Shown here: positions 1 through 5,954 of the stretch, one piece after another
Numbering within the stretch: the first letter of the stretch is position 1
Layout of the letters: each line of letters opens with the position of its first letter
NCBI GenBank assembly: GCA_903934195.1
Contig: CAIZMV010000129.1
Location: forward strand, 1-7,457
Direction: 5' to 3'
Source of the DNA: an uncultured Acidimicrobiaceae bacterium
GTDB lineage: Bacteria; Actinomycetota; Acidimicrobiia; Acidimicrobiales; Ilumatobacteraceae
DNA length: 7,457 bases
Notes under the pieces: model-generated
Told to the model about the DNA's origin: nothing
What the model saw: only the letters and a program-made list of their open reading frames with translations
Databases searched by the model: none
Translations under genes and position numbers: made by a program

Positions 1-543
1 GGACCACTCGATGGGTTTACTGCACGGATGAGAGTCTGTCTTTATGGTGGCCTCATAATGGCTCTGCCGATAATTCTGTGGCAGATTTGGCGATTCATTG
101 TTCCGGCCTTGTCTAGGCGGGAGAAGAATTATGCAGTTCCTTTTATTGCTTCTTCAGTCGTACTTTTTTCCCTTGGTTGTTATTTGGCCTACTGGACTCT
201 TGACAAAGCCTTGGAGTTTCTTATCTCATGGTCCGGAAGCGACGTAACACAGGCGTACCAAATTACGAAGTACATCAATCTCGTTGTCATGATGATGTTG
301 GCGTTTGGTGTTGGTTTCCTTAGCCCCGTTCTGCTGGTATTTCTACAATTGGTTTCAGTAGTCACTCCGAAGACTCTGATCAAACAATGGCGCTACGCCA
401 TCATGGGTATCTTCGTGGCATCGGCAGCGATCACACCATCAGGCGACCCCATCAGCATGCTTGCGCTGGCCATTCCTCTTACATTCTTGTATCTGATTGC
501 AGTTCTCATTGGTTGGCTGCTGACGCGTCGAAGGACTGTCTAA
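1..543 (+). CDS. tatC: Sec-independent (twin-arginine) translocase subunit TatC, 5'-truncated
   Basis: TatC is the multi-spanning membrane receptor of the twin-arginine translocase; with TatA/TatB it exports folded proteins carrying RR signal peptides. The frame is open from base 1, so the ATG at 28 is internal: the nine codons before it (GPLDGFTAR) continue the family's 'PL-x-x-F-x-x-R' stretch. 180 residues are visible of a family length of about 240-300, so the N-terminal membrane segment is missing. Window residues about 12-33, 48-66, 93-117, 133-150 and 153-176 are hydrophobic and fit TM2-TM6. Family landmarks are LPIILWQIWRFIVPAL, a loop Glu at 41, 'FGVGF..P' at 102-108 and 'AAITPSGDP' before the last two helices. 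Two positions that are normally Glu are Leu here: residue 107 (usual F-E-x-P) and residue 165 (usual L-Y/F-E). helY follows after 2 nt, the actinobacterial arrangement. Identification is secure; whether the substitutions matter is unknown. Confidence 0.96.
   Translation, partial: GPLDGFTARMRVCLYGGLIMALPIILWQIWRFIVPALSRREKNYAVPFIASSVVLFSLGCYLAYWTLDKALEFLISWSGSDVTQAYQITKYINLVVMMMLAFGVGFLSPVLLVFLQLVSVVTPKTLIKQWRYAIMGIFVASAAITPSGDPISMLALAIPLTFLYLIAVLIGWLLTRRRTV
531..535 (+). promoter_or_regulatory. Shine-Dalgarno-like site that fixes the helY start
   Basis: AAGGA lies inside the last codons of tatC, 10 nt before the GTG at 546. It is the only purine-rich site at a sensible distance from a start codon in the helicase frame near the expected N-terminus, and it supports GTG 546 rather than the ATG at 387, which lies deep inside tatC. 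Placement within tatC implies translation of helY coupled to, or at least following, tatC. Confidence 0.5.
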
Positions 544-545
544 AG

Positions 546-3101
546 GTGTCAGAGGTTCGCGCTACCTTTCTTCAGGCTTTAGATTACGAACCGGACGTTT
601 TCCAAGTTAAGGCGATGAATTCAATTGATGCAGATGCATCAGTGTTGGTGGCTGCCCCCACAGGTTCTGGCAAGACCTTGATTGCTGAATATGCCATTGC
701 ACGCGCACGCTCACTTGGTCTTCGGGCGTTTTACACCACGCCAATAAAGGCTCTTTCAAACCAGAAGTATCGAGACCTACAGACCTTGTACGGCGCCCAT
801 AAGGTTGGACTTGTCACTGGCGACAATGCCGTGAACGCCGAAGCCCCTGTAGTCGTCATGACAACAGAAGTTCTGCGCAACATGATTTACTCACAGTCAA
901 ACCGTCTAGACGATTTAGGTGTTGTGATTCTTGATGAAGTGCATTACCTGCAGGACGCTTACCGGGGTCCGGTATGGGAAGAAGTAATCATTCAGCTTGA
1001 TCCTGAAGTGCAACTGGTGTGCTTGTCAGCAACGGTGTCGAACGCTGACGAAGTTGGTGATTGGCTGTCAACAGTGCGCGGAAGAACCGATGTAGTTGTA
1101 GAAACAACTCGTCCCATTGAACTTGTCAACCACTTTGCACTGTTCGACAACGCTTCTAAACAATGTGAGATGTTTGAAACTGTGGTTGCGGGAGAACCAA
1201 ACCGACACGTTCAGCGACTGTTGTCTAATGCCACACAAATTCGGGGCCGCTCTGGTCAAAGCGGAGGTAAAAAGCCGAGAAGATTCTCGCCACCGACCCG
1301 TCCAGAAATAGTTGAACTGCTCGAAGATAAATCCATGTTGCCAGCAATTGTGTTCATCTTCAGTAGGGCCCAATGTGAAGACGCGGTTCATTCCTGCATG
1401 AACGCCGGAATGGTGCTGACATCCCTAGAAGAAGAAATTCAAATTCGTGAGATAGTGGAGAGACATTGCGAGAATCTCACTGCAGACGATAAGGATGCGT
1501 TGGAATACCACCATTTCATTGACGATGTTGCTAGTGGAATCTCTTGCCACCACGCCGGCATGATTCCCATGTTTAAAGAAGCCGTAGAAGAATGCTTTGT
1601 ACAGGGTCTAGTAAAAGTCGTGTTTGCAACAGAGACTCTCGCAGTAGGTATCAATATGCCAGCCCGAGCAGTGGTTATTGAGAAGTTAACCAAGTACACA
1701 GGTGAGCATCATCAATTGCTGAAAGCGTCTGAATTCACTCAGTTGACCGGGCGTGCAGGTCGTAGAGGACTAGACGACATCGGTCATGCAATTTCTCTCT
1801 GGAATCCGTTTGTCGATTTTGACCAAGTTGTTGGCCTTGCACTCAGCAGAAGCTTTCGCCTCTCATCTGCTTTCCGACCAACATTTAACATGGCTGTCAA
1901 TATGGTTCGCAATCGTTCTCTCGATGGCGCCCATCACATCTTGAATCTTTCGTTTGCTCAGTTCCAAGCAGACAAAGATGTCGTAACGTCCGAAGCTTCG
2001 CTTGATGGTCGTAAACGTGAGCTTGCACTACTTGAAAAGGCTTTGGCTGAGAGAGACTTCGGTCAAGAGAACATCACGGCATCCGATCAGATGGCATCGT
2101 CGGTCGAGGCAGAGATTGCACTTCGCTCTCTACGCCCAGGCGACATTGTGATGTTTGATGCATCGAACATCAGAGGCAGAGGGCTAATCATTAGTACGGC
2201 TGCCCGTAGATCTGGCATTCGCCTGACAGTCGTGACGCCAAGTCGAAAGATTCTCGACGTAATGGCGAAAGATTTGCGTTCATTGCCATTGAAAGCTGGC
2301 CACGCAGACCTGCCGGTTCCGTTTGAACCAGCACGCACTGAGTTCATACGTGAATCGGCTGCACGTCTTGTGAAGGCGAAGATCGACGAAACCATGGGGA
2401 GAGCAATGCAGGAGAAAAATGGCCCGCGCGTTGTCGATTCTCCTTTGTCACACAAAAGCATCCGCAAGCTACGCAATGAAATAGAGCAAATGGAAAGTCG
2501 TGCCGGCACTCGTGCTGGTTCTGTCGGTTCTAGGTTTATGGATGTTGTATACATGCTTGAGGAAATGAACTACATCTCCGATTGGACGCTGACTGAGAAG
2601 GGCGAGATGCTCGCAGGCATATTTCACGAGTCGGATTTGCTAATCGTTGAGGTTATGAACAAAGGCTTGTTCGACAATTTGTCTGTCAATGACTTAGTGG
2701 CAGTCCTGTCCACACTTGTGTATGAACCACGCGGAGGAGATTCTGGCGGTGCGCCGCGTTGGCCGAATGAACAAGTTCGTCAACGTTTCAAACGAATCGA
2801 GCGCGTAAGCGAACAGGTGCAAGACATTCAACGCCAGCGTGGCTTGCATCAACATCGCGCCCCCAACGGGGGATTGGCGTACGAGACTGCAGCATGGGCT
2901 AATGGTAAGCCGTTATCGAAGATTCTCGACCCTGATCTCACCCCGGGAGACTTTGTGCGGTCCATGCGACAACTCATTGATCTCTTGCGACAGATAGTCA
3001 CCACCACTTCGAACCCTGAATTGCGCGACACCGCGGAATCGGCCACGCGCGCACTTGATCGCGGGGTAGTGGCAGCGGCGTCGGGAACATCATCACGATG
3101 A
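546..3101 (+). CDS. helY: Ski2/Mtr4-like DEVH-box RNA helicase, HelY type
   Basis: Superfamily 2 ATP-dependent helicase of the Ski2/Mtr4 class, presumably unwinding RNA in the cytoplasm. GTG at 546 gives 851 aa, near the 906 aa of M. tuberculosis HelY; residues read from the upstream ATG (387) are only tatC out of frame. Visible motifs: Q-motif-like 'EPDVFQ' (15-20), Walker A APTGSGKT (37-44), 'TTPIKALSNQK' (64-74), Walker B DEVH (130-133), SAT (161-163), motif IV AIVFIFSRAQ (267-276), CHHAGM (334-339), motif V FATETLAVGINMPAR (360-374), motif VI QLTGRAGRRG (399-408). A basic Gly/Ser-rich linker lies near 230-245. 'LRPGDIVMF' (from 529) begins an inserted beta-rich part, and a DSHCT-like C-terminal region spans roughly 640-840. 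All catalytic motifs are intact. It begins 2 nt after tatC and its stop overlaps the next start (ATGA), so the three genes are probably one transcript. The cellular substrate of HelY is not evident from sequence. Confidence 0.95.
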   Translation: MSEVRATFLQALDYEPDVFQVKAMNSIDADASVLVAAPTGSGKTLIAEYAIARARSLGLRAFYTTPIKALSNQKYRDLQTLYGAHKVGLVTGDNAVNAEAPVVVMTTEVLRNMIYSQSNRLDDLGVVILDEVHYLQDAYRGPVWEEVIIQLDPEVQLVCLSATVSNADEVGDWLSTVRGRTDVVVETTRPIELVNHFALFDNASKQCEMFETVVAGEPNRHVQRLLSNATQIRGRSGQSGGKKPRRFSPPTRPEIVELLEDKSMLPAIVFIFSRAQCEDAVHSCMNAGMVLTSLEEEIQIREIVERHCENLTADDKDALEYHHFIDDVASGISCHHAGMIPMFKEAVEECFVQGLVKVVFATETLAVGINMPARAVVIEKLTKYTGEHHQLLKASEFTQLTGRAGRRGLDDIGHAISLWNPFVDFDQVVGLALSRSFRLSSAFRPTFNMAVNMVRNRSLDGAHHILNLSFAQFQADKDVVTSEASLDGRKRELALLEKALAERDFGQENITASDQMASSVEAEIALRSLRPGDIVMFDASNIRGRGLIISTAARRSGIRLTVVTPSRKILDVMAKDLRSLPLKAGHADLPVPFEPARTEFIRESAARLVKAKIDETMGRAMQEKNGPRVVDSPLSHKSIRKLRNEIEQMESRAGTRAGSVGSRFMDVVYMLEEMNYISDWTLTEKGEMLAGIFHESDLLIVEVMNKGLFDNLSVNDLVAVLSTLVYEPRGGDSGGAPRWPNEQVRQRFKRIERVSEQVQDIQRQRGLHQHRAPNGGLAYETAAWANGKPLSKILDPDLTPGDFVRSMRQLIDLLRQIVTTTSNPELRDTAESATRALDRGVVAAASGTSSR

Positions 3102-3697
3102 TCACGCGAGGAGAACAATGGGGCGTTCCAACAAAACGAACGCTTGATGACGTTGTCATTACTGGTGATTACGAACTCGCAACGAGTTCCAACAACAATC
3201 GACTCATCGTGAGAATGGGAGATATCGCTCACAGCCTCGGTGACCCTGTTAGTCCAGAAGTCGGAGCATCGTGCATCGAAGTGCCCATAGATGCGCTTCG
3301 GGTATGTATTTCTATGCGCGATGGTTCGAGTGTGTCCTTGCTCGCTTCTTCGCATGTGATGATTGGCCGTTGGTTGCACGGTCGTCTTGTATGTATCAAC
3401 AATGCTGGCTTTATTGGAAACAAGAATGTCTCGCCGCGAGCTCATCCGAACGATGGCTTTTTCGATGTCATGACCTTGCAACCGGATATGGGTCTTCAAC
3501 AGCGTGTTCGTGCCCGCCATAAGTCGACTCTTGGCACTCACACGCCTCATCCACTTCTGGAAACGTCGCGTGCCAGATCAGTTGAGTATTCGTCAACTTC
3601 TCGCTCTGAAGTTCTCCGCATAGATGGTCGTCGGATTGCCTCTTGGAGCGCGGTACAAGTAGAAATTGTCCCTGATTACTGGAGACTGCTCGTCTAG
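3098..3697 (+). CDS. Stand-alone lipid (diacylglycerol/sphingosine)-kinase C-terminal-domain-like protein
   Basis: 199 aa. The middle part resembles the C-terminal beta-sandwich domain of YegS/DgkB-type lipid kinases: 'NNAGFIGNKNVSPRAHPNDG' (101-120) followed by FFDV matches the family pattern 'N...(G)G...P.A.P.DG..DV', and the later 'LGTHTPHP', 'IDGRR' and 'VQVEIVPDYWRLLV' fit the domain's closing strands. The N-terminal catalytic domain with its GGDGT nucleotide loop is absent; instead there are about 90 residues beginning MITRGEQWGVP that I cannot assign. ATG 3098 overlaps the helY stop (ATGA), implying translational coupling; a weak GGGA lies 11 nt upstream. No signal peptide or membrane segment is visible. 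From memory, similar short proteins with an 'RGE-x-WG' start follow helY in some Acidimicrobiia, which supports this start. Kinase activity alone is unlikely; a lipid-binding or partner-subunit role is speculation. Confidence 0.7.
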   Translation: MITRGEQWGVPTKRTLDDVVITGDYELATSSNNNRLIVRMGDIAHSLGDPVSPEVGASCIEVPIDALRVCISMRDGSSVSLLASSHVMIGRWLHGRLVCINNAGFIGNKNVSPRAHPNDGFFDVMTLQPDMGLQQRVRARHKSTLGTHTPHPLLETSRARSVEYSSTSRSEVLRIDGRRIASWSAVQVEIVPDYWRLLV

Positions 3698-3714
3698 CCC
3701 TCTACGGTAGGGAC

Positions 3715-4710
3715 ATGAAATCTTGGATACTGAACGAATCACCTGGCACCTATGTGTGGGGAGACATCGCTACTCCTGAACCACAAGAGAACGAGGTACG
3801 AATTCGTGTAGTCGCAAGTGCATTAAATCATATGGATTTGTGGGTGACCCGCGGAATGCCGAAGCCCCCGCTTCCACACATTCCTGGTTGCGATGTTGCC
3901 GGCGTAGTCGATGCCATCGGAAGCAAGGTCACCTCAGTTTCCGTAGGTGATGAAGTAGTTGTGAACCCAGGAGTGTCTCCTGTTGAAGACATCGTGCGAC
4001 TCGGAAACAACTCACCGATGGGCCCCGGTTTTATGATTTGGGGCGAACACTGTCATGGTGGTCATGCGACATATGCGATCGCACCAGACAGAAACGTACG
4101 CCCGCGTCCTTCCAATAGAACATGGTTTGAAAGCGCCGCATTCCCTTTGGCATATCTCACTGCATTGCGAATGCTGAATAGAGCTCGACTTGCTCCTGGT
4201 GAAACTGTGCTGATTGTCGGTATCGGGTCAGGCGTATCAACAGCGGCGTTAGCCCTCGCGAACTTCATGGGGGCACAAGCGATTGTGACCAGCAGAGACG
4301 AAGCAAAACGAGCACAAGCGTTACATATGGGAGCGATTTCGGCGATTGATTCAGCTGATGCCAAATGGCCTGTCCAAGCTGATGTTGTCATCGAGAGTGT
4401 TGGCCCAGCTACGTGGGATAAGTCTGTGCGGTCTCTTGCTCCGGGCGGACGCATGGTTGTATGTGGCGGAACATCTGGTTCCGCAGCTGAGATCAATATC
4501 CCGCGTTTGTTTTTCAAGCAATACGAAATTATTGGTTCTTCAATGGGCAGTTATGAAGAATTTGATCAATTGTTATCCATTGTCAACAACGGACTACCAA
4601 TTGCTGTTGACAATGTCTACCCACTTCATGAGTACGAAACCGCGTTGTCTCGTCTTGAGCGTGGGGAACAGCTCGGAAAGATTGTTCTAGATCACGGAAC
4701 AACAGCGTGA
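3715..4710 (+). CDS. Medium-chain dehydrogenase/reductase (zinc-free alcohol dehydrogenase / quinone-reductase-like)
   Basis: 331 aa NAD(P)H-dependent MDR oxidoreductase, presumably cytoplasmic. The N-terminal GroES-like domain carries 'ALNHMDLW' (36-43) and 'PGCDVAGVV' (57-65). The Rossmann domain has VGIGSGVSTAA (168-178), then an acidic/basic stretch 'TSRDEAKRAQ', 'ESVGPATW', and LAPGGRMVVCGGTSG. The C-terminus 'LERGEQLGKIVL' is typical of the family. The catalytic-zinc Cys position is Asn38. The structural-zinc lobe is kept in length, but the four positions spaced 3-3-8 that would be Cys are Pro89, Asp92, Arg95 and Gly103; GEH (110-112) remains. No zinc is therefore expected. The start follows the previous stop by 17 nt; the purine run GGTAGGGA ends 1 nt before the ATG, closer than a normal Shine-Dalgarno, yet no better in-frame start exists and 'MKSW' is a usual MDR beginning. 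Its stop overlaps the next gene (GTGA). Substrate unknown; class assignment firm. Confidence 0.92.
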   Translation: MKSWILNESPGTYVWGDIATPEPQENEVRIRVVASALNHMDLWVTRGMPKPPLPHIPGCDVAGVVDAIGSKVTSVSVGDEVVVNPGVSPVEDIVRLGNNSPMGPGFMIWGEHCHGGHATYAIAPDRNVRPRPSNRTWFESAAFPLAYLTALRMLNRARLAPGETVLIVGIGSGVSTAALALANFMGAQAIVTSRDEAKRAQALHMGAISAIDSADAKWPVQADVVIESVGPATWDKSVRSLAPGGRMVVCGGTSGSAAEINIPRLFFKQYEIIGSSMGSYEEFDQLLSIVNNGLPIAVDNVYPLHEYETALSRLERGEQLGKIVLDHGTTA

Positions 4711-5909
4711 AGCTTTCAGAAGTTGACGAACTTAAGACACGAGCGTGCAATCTGATTGATTCGAATGCTCACACACTCGTAAGTGTCAGCCACGAAATTC
4801 ACGATCATCCGGAACAGAACTATGAAGAGGTTTTCGCTTCAGAGTTATTGACACGTACTGCAAACGGCCTAGACGTTCCGGTCGAGTTGGGGGCTTTCGA
4901 TTGTGCCACTGGTTTCTCGGGTGATGTAGGAACAGGACCAACTGTTTGCATCATGAGTGAGTACGACGCATTGCCAGACATTGGTCATGGTTGTGGACAC
5001 AACATCATCGCTGCTGCCGGCCTCGGAGCAGCAATTGCTCTCGCTTCAATCGCCAAGGATTCTGGTGGTCGAGTTCGCTACATGGGAACACCGGCCGAAG
5101 AAGGGGGAGGCGGGAAGATTTTGATGGCTCGTAATGGCGCCCTTGAGGGGGTCGACCTCGCCATGATGGTTCACCCAGCAGATGCCGATTTAGCAACTAT
5201 CGACGCCATTGCACTTCAACAATTGCTAGTTGAGTATGCGGGTCAAGAGTCTCATGCGGCAGCAGCACCACATCTTGGTCGAAATGCACTAGATGCTGCA
5301 GTTCTCGGGTACATGGCAGTAGCCACATTGCGTCAGCACATTATGCCCACTGAACGTGTTCACGGAATCTTCCTGAAATCAGGAGAGAAACCAAACATTG
5401 TTCCTAGTGAGGCGTCGACTGAGTGGTACGTCAGGTCTGACAATGTGACTTCCTTGTCTGCTCTCAAGCCACGCGTACTTGCGGCACTTGAATCGGGAGC
5501 CCACGCATGTGGTTGTTCAGTAACTCACGAATGGATTGGCGCCGCATATGCAGACATGGTGACCAACAACACCATGGGGGCAATGTATGCACACAACGCA
5601 CTGCGTCTGGGACGAACCGTTACAGATCCTCGGATCGGCGGTCACAGAGTTGTCGGAAGTACGGACATGGGAAATGTCAGCCATTTGGTCCCTTCGATTC
5701 ACCCCATGATTGCTTCTGCACCGTCAGGTACTTCGATACACACGAAGCAATTTGCACAGTTCGCGCGGTCTCCAATGGCTGACAAGGCTGTACTGGACGG
5801 AGCGAAGGCCATGGCGATGACAGCCATAGATTTTTGGACATCTTCCGAGCGGCGCAGTGCTGTTGCAGCCGAGTTCGACACTGCCAACCCAGACAAAAAC
5901 GTGCTCTAG
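4707..5909 (+). CDS. M20-family metal-dependent amidohydrolase / peptidase (M20D, AbgB/PM20D2-like)
   Basis: 400 aa, the usual length for M20D amidohydrolases, which cleave amide bonds of N-acyl amino acids or small dipeptides using a two-metal centre. Visible landmarks: 'SHEIHDHPEQNYEE' near the N-terminus, 'SEYDALPDIGHGCGHN' (84-99) with metal ligands Cys96 and His98, 'PAEEGGGG' (129-136) with general base and ligand Glu131/Glu132, His156 in 'MVHPAD', and the distal His332 in 'HLVPSIHP'. The dimerisation (lid) domain starts around 'VEYAGQESHAAAAPHLGRNA', with the family's His after the 'G-x-x-(S/A)-H' pattern. All expected catalytic residues are present. No signal peptide, so cytoplasmic. 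The GTG start overlaps the MDR stop by GTGA with a weak CGGA 8 nt upstream, so the two are probably translationally coupled and may act on one substrate. The AbgB-like 'p-aminobenzoyl-glutamate' activity is only one possibility; the substrate cannot be read from sequence. Confidence 0.92.
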   Translation: MKLSEVDELKTRACNLIDSNAHTLVSVSHEIHDHPEQNYEEVFASELLTRTANGLDVPVELGAFDCATGFSGDVGTGPTVCIMSEYDALPDIGHGCGHNIIAAAGLGAAIALASIAKDSGGRVRYMGTPAEEGGGGKILMARNGALEGVDLAMMVHPADADLATIDAIALQQLLVEYAGQESHAAAAPHLGRNALDAAVLGYMAVATLRQHIMPTERVHGIFLKSGEKPNIVPSEASTEWYVRSDNVTSLSALKPRVLAALESGAHACGCSVTHEWIGAAYADMVTNNTMGAMYAHNALRLGRTVTDPRIGGHRVVGSTDMGNVSHLVPSIHPMIASAPSGTSIHTKQFAQFARSPMADKAVLDGAKAMAMTAIDFWTSSERRSAVAAEFDTANPDKNVL

Positions 5910-5954
5910 CGGTATCCCTCGTGGGGCCCTACGTGACTCCTAGGCTCAATTGCC
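5910..5954 (+). other. Short intergenic gap, longest in the window
   Basis: 45 nt between the M20 stop and the GTG of the ThyX-like gene. It contains two 6-bp palindromes, GGGCCC (5924-5929) and CCTAGG (5939-5944), but no stem-loop followed by a T-run and no convincing -35/-10 pair. I see no terminator or promoter here, and the downstream gene probably belongs to the same transcript. Confidence 0.5.

Noticed and set aside
28..30. ATG as the true tatC start
   Set aside because: The frame is open upstream to base 1 and the preceding residues continue the TatC family pattern, so the gene is truncated by the window edge.
387..545. N-terminal extension of the helicase reading frame back to the ATG at 387
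   Set aside because: It overlaps tatC by 157 nt in another frame and its residues do not resemble any helicase N-terminus; GTG 546 with AAGGA upstream gives the expected family beginning.
3118..3147. Nine-codon ORF with a strong GAGGAG Shine-Dalgarno, out of frame at the start of the lipid-kinase-like gene
   Set aside because: The GAGGAG is explained by the Arg-Gly-Glu codons of what appears to be a conserved N-terminus, and the peptide is too short to support; a decoy or regulatory role cannot be shown from one sequence.
2849..3550. 233-codon open frame on the minus strand spanning the helY/lipid-kinase-like junction
   Set aside because: Shadow of two well-supported + strand genes; composition is Arg/Ser rich with no recognisable motif.
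5924..5944. Possible terminator or operator from the palindromes GGGCCC and CCTAGG
   Set aside because: Each is only 6 bp; the CCTA/TAGG pairing between them gives a 4-bp stem with no following T-run.
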